From Engelhardtia mirabilis (GTDB lineage: Bacteria > Planctomycetota > UBA1135 > GCA-002686595): DNA of 64,000 bases. Numbering within the stretch: the stretch's first letter is position 1; each line of letters starts with the position of its first letter. The position numbers and the translations under genes are program-made. This document shows positions 36,024 to 44,108 of the stretch, in pieces. The stretch covers positions 4,030,001-4,094,000 of the forward strand of contig CP036296.1 in the NCBI GenBank assembly GCA_007751255.1, given 5' to 3'. The notes below the pieces were generated by a model that saw nothing but the letters and a program-made list of their open reading frames with translations, was not told the DNA's origin and ran no database searches.

Positions 36024-36142
36024 GTGTGGGACGTACGGTGGCGGGATCATTCGTCCCAACCGCTGGTGACGACCAGCGGCCTTCGGCCGCTGGTCGTCAC
36101 CAGCGGTTGGGACGAATGATCCCGCCACCGTACGTCCCACAC
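36024..36142. repeat. Giant perfect palindrome (58-bp arms, 3-nt loop), copy 1 of a repeat family
   Basis: The left arm 36024-36081 and right arm 36085-36142 are perfectly complementary over 58 bp; the loop is TTC at 36082-36084. Each arm contains its own smaller palindrome (on the left, 36060-36067 with 36072-36079). It fills the gap between the sulfatase-like gene (stop at 36146) and the aldo/keto reductase start (35996), both on the minus strand. The outer core at 36033-36058 matches 24 of 26 nt with 55805-55830 in a second palindrome. It could serve as a bidirectional terminator, a mobile palindromic repeat, or a cruciform-binding site. Confidence 0.9.
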
Positions 36143-36145
36143 CAG

Positions 36146-37678
36146 TCAGTCCTGTTCGCCCGCGGGGTCCTTCTCGACATAGCCGAGGGCGTCCAGGAGT
36201 GCCTGGGACGCGATGTCGGGATCAACCACGTGGACGGGCGCCGCGGGGAGCTCGGAGCGGTAGCGCTGCAGCTCGTCGCGCAGTGCCAGTCCGGGTCCGT
36301 CGAGGCTGTTGTCCACCACCAGGTTGTGTACCTCGCCAGGGTCGCTCGACAGGTCGTACAACTCGAGCGTGCCCGTGTCGTAGTCCAGGATCAGCTTGTG
36401 GCGGCCATCGGTCACCGCCTGTCGGAACTCGAGCCAATCGGGTCCCGCTTCATCCTTCACGACGCTCCTGAAGCTCTCCTTGGCGCTCTTGGTCTGAGTC
36501 TGAGCCAAGAGCGTCACGGGCTGGCGATCGCTCCCGTCGAGCACCCCCACCAGACTGCGGCCCTGCAGCGCCGCGGGTGCGTCGAGACCGCTCACGTCGA
36601 GCAGGGTCGGCAACACGTCGATGCCGCGCACCAGCAGCTCGCCCTCGCGCTGCCCCGCGAAGCGCCCACCCGGGAAACGGATCACCAACGGCACCCGCAG
36701 GGTCTCCTCGTAGAGGAACGGATCGTGGGTGAACCACACCGCATCGCGCTCGGTCAGGGACTCCCCGTGGTCGGCGGTGATGACCACGAGAGTATCGTCC
36801 AGCACGCCGCGCTCACGCAGGCCTTCGATCAGGGCTCCCACACCGCGGTCGGCGAAACGGATCCCGTTGTCGTACCGATCCGCGATGTAGCGCCAGTCGA
36901 GCTCGCCCAGCCGCCGCTGCTCGGCGCCAACCGGCAGGGGCCCTGCGCGCTCCGTCGGGTTGACGTTGTAGTGGGCCTCGAGCCGTCCGACGCGCACGTC
37001 GTGCCCGGGCCCGAACCCGGACTCGGCGAACGGCAGTCGGCCGGGTTGGCGTCCGGTGCCCGGGTAGAAGCCCAGCAGCTCCGCTGACCACTCGCGGTAG
37101 CCGAAGGGCCGGTGCACGTCCCACAGGTGCACCCAGGTCGCGAACTTCCCCTCACCCGAATCGACCCAGTCGAAGAAGTGCTCGACCGTGTCCTCCCAGG
37201 GACCCGAGAGCTGGGTCGAGGGCAGGTCGAAGTCCTCCAGCAACCCCGTCGGGGGCAGGCCCGGATGGTTGATGAAGGCGCTGGTGCGGTAGCCCGCGGC
37301 GCCGAACAGGTCCTGGAAGGTCTGGGCCGCGGGGTCGATCTTGTAGTTCCAGAACACCAGCCCGTGGCTCGGGGTGTTGAGCCCGGTCAAGAGGCTGGCG
37401 TGGGACGGCGCGGTGAACGGCGCGTGGGAGTAGGAGCGCTCGAACAGGGCCGACTCGGCCGCGAGGGCGTCCAGGTTCGGGGTCGTGTCGCGCCCGTAGC
37501 CGTAGGCGCCCACGTGGTCGGAGCGCAGGCAGTCGACCGTCACCAACAGCACCGAGGGCGCCTCGGCGGGCGAGTTGCCGCAGCCCGCCAGGCCGGCGAG
37601 TGCGAGGCCGGCCAGCATGTGGGCCGAGGGAGCGTCGCCCGTGAGCGGGCGTCGACGAGCGGGGGGCGCGGATTGCAT
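36146..37678 (-). CDS. Sulfatase-like lipoprotein with Thr at the nucleophile position
   Basis: The protein has 510 residues of the alkaline phosphatase/sulfatase fold (PF00884). The lipobox is LAGC with Cys33. The metal-binding segment is LLVTVDCLRSDHVGAYG (Asp49, Asp54). The sulfatase signature C-x-P-S-R-x3-L-T-G reads T-A-P-S-H-A-S-L-L-T-G, so Thr89 replaces the Cys that is matured to formylglycine and His replaces Arg. Metal ligands TADHGES are kept. It is therefore unlikely to be a classical sulfatase and may be a phosphodiesterase or phospho-transferase with a Thr nucleophile, as in LtaS/EptA-like enzymes. ATG at 37676-37678; a start at 37618 would shorten the signal peptide. It is divergent from two related genes. 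Confidence 0.83.
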   Translation of the reverse strand: MQSAPPARRRPLTGDAPSAHMLAGLALAGLAGCGNSPAEAPSVLLVTVDCLRSDHVGAYGYGRDTTPNLDALAAESALFERSYSHAPFTAPSHASLLTGLNTPSHGLVFWNYKIDPAAQTFQDLFGAAGYRTSAFINHPGLPPTGLLEDFDLPSTQLSGPWEDTVEHFFDWVDSGEGKFATWVHLWDVHRPFGYREWSAELLGFYPGTGRQPGRLPFAESGFGPGHDVRVGRLEAHYNVNPTERAGPLPVGAEQRRLGELDWRYIADRYDNGIRFADRGVGALIEGLRERGVLDDTLVVITADHGESLTERDAVWFTHDPFLYEETLRVPLVIRFPGGRFAGQREGELLVRGIDVLPTLLDVSGLDAPAALQGRSLVGVLDGSDRQPVTLLAQTQTKSAKESFRSVVKDEAGPDWLEFRQAVTDGRHKLILDYDTGTLELYDLSSDPGEVHNLVVDNSLDGPGLALRDELQRYRSELPAAPVHVVDPDIASQALLDALGYVEKDPAGEQD

Positions 37679-37726
37679 GGTCGGGGTACGGGCTCGAGCC
37701 GCCCGCGTGGGCGTCGATCGGGTCGC

Positions 37727-37732
37727 AGTCTA
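37727..37732 (-). promoter_or_regulatory. -10-like TAGACT for the leftward sulfatase-like gene
   Basis: Minus-strand TAGACT lies 48 nt before the ATG at 37678 in the 114-nt divergent gap. The opposite gene has the same hexamer. Confidence 0.45.
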
Positions 37733-37778
37733 CGGCCCGCGGCCGGGGGCACCCCAAGGCTTCGGCTCGGATGTCCGA

Positions 37779-37784
37779 TAGACT
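37779..37784 (+). promoter_or_regulatory. -10-like TAGACT, 8 nt before the rightward sulfatase-like ATG
   Basis: TAGACT is followed after 8 nt by the ATG at 37793, which points to a leaderless or near-leaderless transcript. No Shine-Dalgarno would fit. Confidence 0.5.
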
Positions 37785-37792
37785 CTCCCGCC

Positions 37793-39280
37793 ATGGTCCG
37801 AGTTCACCTGTCGTCTCCGCGCCGTCGCCACTCGGCAGTCGCCACCCTGCTCGCCGCGCCCTGCTTGGCCCTGGCGGCCTGCGGCGGTGGGACCGAGGGC
37901 CCGTCGCCCCGCGCAACGGTCCGCAACGTGCTGCTGTTCACGGTGGACACCCTGCGCGCCGACCAGCTCGGCTGCTACGGCAACCCCCAGGGCGCCACCC
38001 CCGCAGCCGATGCCCTCGCGGCGGAGTCCCTGCGCTTCGACCGGGCGTACTCCCAGGCCACGATCACGAACCCCTCGCTGACCTCGATGTTGACCGGTCT
38101 GGTGCCGCCCCAGCACGGCGTGCACGACCAGGCCTCGGGCTTCGCCAAGGGCATCCTGCCCGCGCCGCTCATGATCCAAGCGGAGGGCATCGCCACCGGT
38201 TCGTTCATCGCGAACATGTGCAAACTGCAGGACACGCCGCACACCGTCTTCCACGACGGTTGGGACGAGCGCTTCTGCGGGATGCTCGACGATCCCGAGA
38301 ACTACTCGGAGCAGTACCTCTGGGACGAGGCCGTGGTCACCGCCGGCCTGGATTGGATCGACGTGCAGGAGGGCCCCTGGTTCGCGTGGATCCACCTGAT
38401 GGACCCCCACGCCGAGCACCGCCCGCCCCCCCACCTGTGGGACTGGGAGCGCGACGCGCCGCGCGAGAAGTTCGACCAGTACGCCTACTACAACCGCTAC
38501 GAAGAGCTGCGCGAGATGCCGCCGGCGGACGTGGTCGAGCGCCTGTGGCAGCTCTACTCGGCCGAGATCCAGGCCTCCGACGAGCAGTTCGCGCGGGCCC
38601 TGGCAGCCATGCACGCGCGGGACGACTGGGACCGCACCGCGGTGATCTTCTCGGCCGACCACGGCGAGGAGCTGTTCGAGACCTGGGTGCGCTACGACCA
38701 CGGTTTCTCGATGACCGAGGGTGTTTTCCACGTGCCGCTGATGGTGCGCGCGCCGGGGCTCGACGCAGGGGTGTTCGAGCTGCCGGTGGAGTCGCTGCAG
38801 ATCGCACCGACGCTGCTGGACCTGTTCGAGATCGACCTGCCCTACGAGATGGCCGGGGCGAGCCTGCTCGAGCAGAACCCGAGCACCGGCATCGCCATGT
38901 CGTTCGCCGGCAGCCTGGCCACCTCCGTGCGCGGGCCGGTCAATCGCTACTGGAAACGCCTCACGGCCGAGCCCTTCACCCGCGAGTTCGCGCCGTGGCG
39001 CACCGAGGCCCCGTGGTTCGTCGAACCCGAGTGCTTGGTCACCTACGCCGCGCCGCCGCCGGGCTGGCAGCCGACCTGGCTCGACGTCGGCGCGGCCGAG
39101 AACGCCAAGGTGCTGCAGCGCATGCGTCGCTCGATGGAGGAACGCGACAAGCAGTTGATCCGTTTCGGCGCAGGCTTCCGCATCGACGACCCTGAGCTCA
39201 TGGAGAAGCTGCAGCAACTGGGCTACACCGGGCTCGAGCTAGGCGGCGACCCCACGCCCGCCGATCGACAGGGCGAATGA
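37793..39280 (+). CDS. Sulfatase-like lipoprotein, Thr-type (tandem copy 1)
   Basis: The protein has 495 residues. Lipoprotein signal with Cys30 in CLALAAC. Metal-site Asp residues are in NVLLFTVDTLRADQLGCYG; the signature region reads T-N-P-S-L-T-S-M-L-T-G with Thr92 at the nucleophile position. FSADHGEELFETWVRYDHG supplies the other metal ligands. Sister of the next gene, with long identical blocks such as WDEAVVTAGL and HLMDPHAEHRPPP. I chose the ATG at 37793, directly behind the -10-like hexamer; codons further upstream are antisense to the neighbouring gene. Substrate unknown; the protein is anchored to a membrane facing the periplasm. Confidence 0.85.
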   Translation: MVRVHLSSPRRRHSAVATLLAAPCLALAACGGGTEGPSPRATVRNVLLFTVDTLRADQLGCYGNPQGATPAADALAAESLRFDRAYSQATITNPSLTSMLTGLVPPQHGVHDQASGFAKGILPAPLMIQAEGIATGSFIANMCKLQDTPHTVFHDGWDERFCGMLDDPENYSEQYLWDEAVVTAGLDWIDVQEGPWFAWIHLMDPHAEHRPPPHLWDWERDAPREKFDQYAYYNRYEELREMPPADVVERLWQLYSAEIQASDEQFARALAAMHARDDWDRTAVIFSADHGEELFETWVRYDHGFSMTEGVFHVPLMVRAPGLDAGVFELPVESLQIAPTLLDLFEIDLPYEMAGASLLEQNPSTGIAMSFAGSLATSVRGPVNRYWKRLTAEPFTREFAPWRTEAPWFVEPECLVTYAAPPPGWQPTWLDVGAAENAKVLQRMRRSMEERDKQLIRFGAGFRIDDPELMEKLQQLGYTGLELGGDPTPADRQGE

Positions 39281-40713
39281 CCGACGCCCCCGGCGTGCGA
39301 GCGACGGCGAGTGCCCTGGTGGCCCTGGCACTCGGGCTGGCCTCCTGCGGGACGGAGGCCGCCCACGGAGCGCGCGTCGACAACGTGCTGCTGTTCTCGG
39401 TCGACACCCTGCGCGCGGACCAACTCGGTTGCTACGGGCGCTCGCCGTCGAGGACTCCGGCGATCGACTCCCTGGCGGCTGAAGGACTGCGCTTCGAGCA
39501 CGCCTACGCCCAGGCGACGATGACCAACGAGTCGTTCACGTCGATCCTGACCGGCCTCCTGCCGCCCCAGCACGGCGTGCGCGACCAGACTTCGGGCTTC
39601 GCCCGGGGCGTCGTCCCCCTGGCCACCCTGGCCCGCGACGCGGGCCTCGCGACGGGGTCCTTCGTCGCCAACATGTGTCAGCTCCAGGGCTCCGACCAGA
39701 CCGTCTGGCACGACGGCTGGGACGAGCGCTTCTGCGGCATGCGCGACCGGCCCGAGGACTACTCGGACCAGTACCTGTGGGACGAGGCCGTGGTCACCGC
39801 GGGGCTGGAGTGGATCGACGGGCAGCGCGGCCCCTGGCTCGCGTGGATGCACCTGATGGACCCCCACGCCGAACACCGCCCGCCCCCCCGCCACTGGGAC
39901 TACGCGGCCCACGACCTGCTCGGTCACGCGGAGCAGTACGCCTACTTCAACCAACTCGAAGAGGCCCGCGTGATGCCCGAGGCGGAGGTCGTGGCGCGCA
40001 TCCGCGACCTCTACGCCGCGGAGGTGGCCGGGGCCGACGACCAGTTCGCCCGCGTGCTCGAGGCCCTGCGGGCCCGCGACGACTGGGACCGCACGGCGCT
40101 GGTGTTCTTTGCCGACCACGGCGAGGAGCTGTTCGAGTCGCTCGTGCGCTACGGCCACGGCATGGCCCTGACCGAGGGCGTGCTGCACGTGCCCCTGATC
40201 GTGCGCGCGCCGGGCCTGGCGCCCGGGACGTTCGACCTGCCGGTCGAGGCCCTGCAGGTCAGCCCGACGGTGCTCGACCTGCTCGAGATCGAACCTCCCT
40301 ACGACCTCAGCGGCACGAGCCTGTTGTCCGAAGCGCCCAGCCTGGGCTTTGCCATGTCCTACGCCGGCAAGGTCGTGACCACCGTGCGTGGCCCCTCGAT
40401 GCGCTTCTGGCACCGGCACACGAACACGCCCTACGAGCGTGGCTTCGCGCCCTGGAAGACCGAGACGCGGTGGTTCCAGGAGCCGGAGGTCCTGGCCACC
40501 TACGAGTCGCCAAGCGACCGGACGCCGACTTGGATCGAGGCCGCGGACGAGGGCTCGGAACAAGCGCGTCGGCGCTTGCGACGCAGCATGAACCAGCGCC
40601 ACGAATCGATGTTGGTCTTCGGGGAGGGCATCCGGATCCGCAGCGACGAGTTGCGCCAGCAGCTCGAACGCACCGGCTACGTCGACCCCCTCGAGCTGGG
40701 CACGGACGACTGA
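39277..40713 (+). CDS. Sulfatase-like lipoprotein, Thr-type (tandem copy 2)
   Basis: The protein has 478 residues. The ATG at 39277 overlaps the TGA of the preceding gene (ATGA), so the two are translationally coupled. Lipobox Cys24 is in GLASC. The signature reads T-N-E-S-F-T-S-I-L-T-G with Thr83; compared with copy 1 the Pro is Glu. Asp43 in LLFSVDTLRADQLGCYG and FFADHGEELFESLVRYGHG complete the metal site. Very similar to copy 1 throughout, so it is a tandem duplication with some divergence at the active site. The pair may act on two forms of one substrate. Confidence 0.85.
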   Translation: MTDAPGVRATASALVALALGLASCGTEAAHGARVDNVLLFSVDTLRADQLGCYGRSPSRTPAIDSLAAEGLRFEHAYAQATMTNESFTSILTGLLPPQHGVRDQTSGFARGVVPLATLARDAGLATGSFVANMCQLQGSDQTVWHDGWDERFCGMRDRPEDYSDQYLWDEAVVTAGLEWIDGQRGPWLAWMHLMDPHAEHRPPPRHWDYAAHDLLGHAEQYAYFNQLEEARVMPEAEVVARIRDLYAAEVAGADDQFARVLEALRARDDWDRTALVFFADHGEELFESLVRYGHGMALTEGVLHVPLIVRAPGLAPGTFDLPVEALQVSPTVLDLLEIEPPYDLSGTSLLSEAPSLGFAMSYAGKVVTTVRGPSMRFWHRHTNTPYERGFAPWKTETRWFQEPEVLATYESPSDRTPTWIEAADEGSEQARRRLRRSMNQRHESMLVFGEGIRIRSDELRQQLERTGYVDPLELGTDD

Positions 40714-40909
40714 AAAGGGTCCCAAAGGCAGCTGGTCCAGCAGGCGCCCGGCTTGACCGCGCCAGTGGGTCAGGACCTCGCGGCCGACCGGGGGTCAGGT
40801 CCAGGTCGGTCTGGGGCCGCCGGCCCTCGAAGGTCATGGTTGCGGTCAAGAGGCCCGCAGCCTCGAGCTTGGCCAGGTGCATCGCCGCCTCCAGCAGTTG
40901 GCCGAACAT
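40714..40909 (-). pseudogene. Remnant of a winged-helix (HTH_34-like) transcriptional regulator
   Basis: Read on the minus strand from 40909, AMHLAKLEAAGLLTATMTFEGRRPQTDLDLTP matches the recognition helix and wing of HTH_34/MarR-like regulators (HLxKLExAGLV...FxGRRPxTxxxLTP). After the LTP one base shift gives GREVLTHWRGQAGRLLDQL, the expected continuation, so the frame is broken near 40790. The N-terminal third of such a regulator is missing. It overlaps nothing else. The rest of the gap to 41222 (about 310 nt) shows no gene that I can support. Confidence 0.5.
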
Positions 40910-41222
40910 GTGGCCCGGAGCTTCGGCGTGGCCGTTGCGAACCGAGTGCCGCCTCCGATCGGCGCCTCAGACCTGCTGCGCGAGCCGCGCGGGCAGGGCG
41001 CTGCGCGTGGTCTCGGGGTGCCGCGCCGGCGGGGCCGCTCGAGCACTCCCAGCTCGCGATCGTGGCCCTGATCTCGGTCGAGGCGTCGCTCGCGATCGAA
41101 GTCCCGCTCGGGCTCGTGAGTCGCGACGTGGACCCGTTCGCGACCCAGACCGCGGGGAGTCGGCCCCGGCAGGTGCCAGTGAGGGTCGAATCACCCCCGG
41201 AGGCGACCGAACTCGACCGGCC

Positions 41223-42677
41223 TCAGAGGCTCACGACGGCACCGTCGATGACCCGGAAGGGCCGCTCGAGGCGCCGCGAGCCCTCGGCCACCAGCCAGTA
41301 CAGGCCGCCCGCCGGCAGGTCGTCGCGCAGCACGCCGCCCTCTCGGCCCTCGAGCGTCCCGAGGGAGCTCCAGCCGTCCTTCCAGGCCCAGAGCTCGTAG
41401 CGCTGGCCCGCCGCCGTGGGCAAGGTCGCGCTGCAGGTGAAGTGCTCGCTGGCCTCGAGCGGCTGGACCTCGCCGGCTTCGGTCAGGAAGAAGGGCGGCG
41501 CAGCCGGGACCAGCTCGCCCGCGGACCAATGGGCCGGCAGGTAGAGCAGCCCGCCGTGCATACGGTCGAACAGCGCGTCGCCCGACTCGTTGCGACTCCA
41601 GTGGATCGCACGCCATTCGCCGCCGTTGAAGACGCACAGGTAGGAGAAGCGCTGCTCGCCGTCGGTGCGCACGGACACGTCGACGGTGTCGAAGTACTGG
41701 TCGGTGACGTCGCGGTAGGTCTCGCGATCCAACCACGGCGGCGCCGTCTCGCCCTCCGTCAGTTGGAAGGCCAGGTTACCGAGCTGCTTGGCGTAGGTCT
41801 TGCGATAGACCTTCGCCGCGCGGTTGCCGTCGGGGGCGTGGCCACGTCCCTGCGCGTCGAGGATCACCGGCCAGGCGTGGTTGTTGTCCCTGTGCCCCCA
41901 CCAGGGCGTGTAGTCGGCCGCCGACGCCACCCCGGCCGCGCGCATGGCGTAGGTGGTCATGTTCGTGATGTCCTCGCAGCGGCCGCGGCCCTCGCGGGTC
42001 ATCTCGGCGAAGCCCTGGTCCGTGGGGTGCAGGTAGTACAGCGTGGTGAAGCCGACGCGCGCGGCCGCCAACTGTCCCATGCGCGCGGCGACGTCGCCCG
42101 CGGCGGCGTCTTCGCCTAGCTCGGCCCGCAGTAGCGCGACCTCTTCGCGCAGGGGCGCGCGCCAGTCCTCGACCGGCTCGTTGCTGCCGCGGTGCGGCAG
42201 GATCGCCTCGCAGAAGGTCTCGAAGGTCAGGTCCCGCGCCCAGGGGTTTCCGCGCCAGGTCTCGAAGGCCTGGTCGATGTTGGCGACGAGCAGGTCCGTC
42301 GTGAGCACCTGCAGGTCCTCGACCAGGGCGCGCTTCTCGAACTCCAGGGGTCCGTGCTGCGCCTCCAACTCGTCGAGCGCGGCTTGGGCTCGGTCGAAGT
42401 TCGGGTAGTCGAGGGCGCTGTAGGGCACCTCGTTCCCGTCCGAGTCGAACAAGGCGTAGTCCACGAAGCCGTGGCCGGGCATGTTGCCGATCAGGAAGTA
42501 CGCGGCCTCGAGCTGCTGCAGGTCTTCGCCATCGGCGAAGTGGGTCAGGACGCGTTCGATCTCGGGCCGGTTGTCGCCGGCGAGCTCGAGGGCCGCCCGC
42601 ACCTGGTCGGGCCATTCGCCCGGGGCGCCGTTCACTGGGGGCAGGGCCAGGGCGAGCAGTGCGGAGGCGCAGATCAT
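41223..42677 (-). CDS. Secreted transglutaminase-like cysteine-protease-fold protein
   Basis: The protein has 484 residues. Signal peptide MICASALLALALPPVNGA. The transglutaminase core is recognisable: catalytic Cys in GRGRCEDITNMTTYAMRAAG, His in GHRDNNHAWPVILD with the Asp at its end. N-terminal about 180 residues are a helical domain (LTHFADGEDLQQLEAAYFLIGNMPGHGFVDY). The C-terminal about 200 residues are a beta-rich domain with WRAIHWSRNESGDALF. Similar proteins occur in Bacteroidetes and Planctomycetes and may be peptidases or peptide-crosslinking enzymes. A -10-like TATCCT (42685-42690) ends 7 nt from the ATG at 42675-42677. Not part of the efflux operon upstream, although on the same strand. 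Confidence 0.8.
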   Translation of the reverse strand: MICASALLALALPPVNGAPGEWPDQVRAALELAGDNRPEIERVLTHFADGEDLQQLEAAYFLIGNMPGHGFVDYALFDSDGNEVPYSALDYPNFDRAQAALDELEAQHGPLEFEKRALVEDLQVLTTDLLVANIDQAFETWRGNPWARDLTFETFCEAILPHRGSNEPVEDWRAPLREEVALLRAELGEDAAAGDVAARMGQLAAARVGFTTLYYLHPTDQGFAEMTREGRGRCEDITNMTTYAMRAAGVASAADYTPWWGHRDNNHAWPVILDAQGRGHAPDGNRAAKVYRKTYAKQLGNLAFQLTEGETAPPWLDRETYRDVTDQYFDTVDVSVRTDGEQRFSYLCVFNGGEWRAIHWSRNESGDALFDRMHGGLLYLPAHWSAGELVPAAPPFFLTEAGEVQPLEASEHFTCSATLPTAAGQRYELWAWKDGWSSLGTLEGREGGVLRDDLPAGGLYWLVAEGSRRLERPFRVIDGAVVSL

Positions 42678-42684
42678 GGCGCGC

Positions 42685-42690
42685 AGGATA
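42685..42690 (-). promoter_or_regulatory. -10-like TATCCT, 7 nt before the transglutaminase-like ATG
   Basis: Minus-strand TATCCT lies 7 nt from the ATG at 42677, a leaderless arrangement like those before the genes at 3014 and 37793. Confidence 0.45.
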
Positions 42691-42740
42691 TCGCATCTGC
42701 CGCCCCGCCCGCGCCGACCCCCTGCCGGGCGGCCCGACCT

Positions 42741-44108
42741 TCAGGGCAGCCGCGCGATCCGCGCTCCCGTGACCCGCTCCAGCTCGGTCGCCGCCGCGGC
42801 CGCCTCCAGCTCGAGCACGATCTCGGCCCGCCGGCTGTCGAGCAATTGACGCTCGAGCTCGAGCTGCGTCAGCAGGCTGCCCTCCCCCACCTCCCGCGCC
42901 CGGGCCACCAGGGCCAAGCTCGCCTGCACCTGTGGCGTGAGCCGACCGCGGTTCACGCTCAGACTGCGGCGGGCGCTGGCCAGGCGATCGACGGCCGAAC
43001 GCACGTCCTGGGCCACCTCGACCCAGGCGGCGTCGCGCAGCTTGACCAACTGCGTCAACTCGAACTCGGCGCGCGAGACCTGGGCCTGGTTCTGATCGAA
43101 GATCGGCAGGCTGAGGTTCAGGGCCGGACCGAGCAGGGCGCCGCTGGCACCCTCTTCGATCTCCGTGGACAGGCCCACCTCGGCGTCGCCCAGGCCGCGG
43201 CGGCGCTCGGCGGCCACGCGCCGCTCCTGAGCCGCGATCGACAGCTCCAGCGCCTGCAGGTCGAGCCGCTGCTCGACGGCGGTGGCCACGAGGCGTTCCG
43301 CATCCAGCTCACCCTCCACCTGGGCCGGAAGGGGCGTGACCAGGGCCAGGCCCTCCACCGGTCGCAGCAGCGACAGGTGCTTGGCCAGCTCGCGCCGCGC
43401 CTGGGCCGCTTCGATGCGCGCGGTCTCGACCTGCAGCTGCGCGTACAGCACCGGCCCGTGGGCCAGTGAGACCGCGAGGGCGTCGGCGGCCCCCGCCGCG
43501 TAGAGCTCCTCCACGGCGGCAGCGGAACGCTCGGCCAACTCCAGGGACTGGGCCGAGACGCGGCGCAGGGCGTCCGCGGCGACCGCGGCGAAGTAGGCCT
43601 GCTCCGCGTCGGCCAGGCCCTCGCCGGCCCGCCGCGCGATCTCCAGCACGGTCGCCTCCAACTCGCGCTGGGCAGCCTCCTGTGCTGCCGGGATACGCCA
43701 CAGCTCGAGCAGTCCGAAGCCGAGGGTGGCCTCGAACAGCGACCGACCACCGTCGGTCGGAAAGCGCATCAGTAGAGCGAGGGACGGGTTCGAGAGCAGC
43801 TGGGCCTGGACCCAATCTGCATGGGCCATGCCGATCGACTGAAAGGCCGCCTGCAGCTCGCGGTTGTTCACCAGGGCCAGGCGACGGGCCTCCTCGAGGG
43901 TCAGGCCGTCCAACAGGACCGCGTCCAACTCCTCGACCGACAGGGCCCTCGACCCCGGGTCGTAGGCCGCCTCGCCACCGCTGCGCGCTTCGATCAATGC
44001 GCGCGCGCGATCGAAGTCCGCTCGAGGATCGACCGCCTTGCAGCCAGGACCCGAGAGGGCCGCGATGCAACCCGCGAGCCCCGCGACCAGCCTCGTGGGC
44101 GCGCTCAA
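42741..44108 (-). CDS. TolC-family outer-membrane efflux lipoprotein (CusC/CzcC-like)
   Basis: The protein has 455 residues. Lipoprotein signal with ALSGPGCKAV. Two long coiled-coil halves follow, typical of OEP repeats (LTLEEARRLALVNNRELQAAFQSIGMAHADWVQ; later ALNLSLPIFDQNQAQVSRAEFELTQL). It forms the outer-membrane exit duct of the RND pump encoded just upstream. The start is a TTG at 44106-44108 that overlaps the RND TGA as TTGA, so translation is coupled. No ATG or GTG alternative keeps the signal peptide. Confidence 0.85.
   Translation of the reverse strand: MSAPTRLVAGLAGCIAALSGPGCKAVDPRADFDRARALIEARSGGEAAYDPGSRALSVEELDAVLLDGLTLEEARRLALVNNRELQAAFQSIGMAHADWVQAQLLSNPSLALLMRFPTDGGRSLFEATLGFGLLELWRIPAAQEAAQRELEATVLEIARRAGEGLADAEQAYFAAVAADALRRVSAQSLELAERSAAAVEELYAAGAADALAVSLAHGPVLYAQLQVETARIEAAQARRELAKHLSLLRPVEGLALVTPLPAQVEGELDAERLVATAVEQRLDLQALELSIAAQERRVAAERRRGLGDAEVGLSTEIEEGASGALLGPALNLSLPIFDQNQAQVSRAEFELTQLVKLRDAAWVEVAQDVRSAVDRLASARRSLSVNRGRLTPQVQASLALVARAREVGEGSLLTQLELERQLLDSRRAEIVLELEAAAAATELERVTGARIARLP

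Noticed and set aside
40910..41222. Possible coding sequence on the plus strand (ALISVEASLAIEVPLGLVSR)
   Set aside because: Only a short hydrophobic-looking stretch without start, domain or context; it merges with antisense of the next gene.
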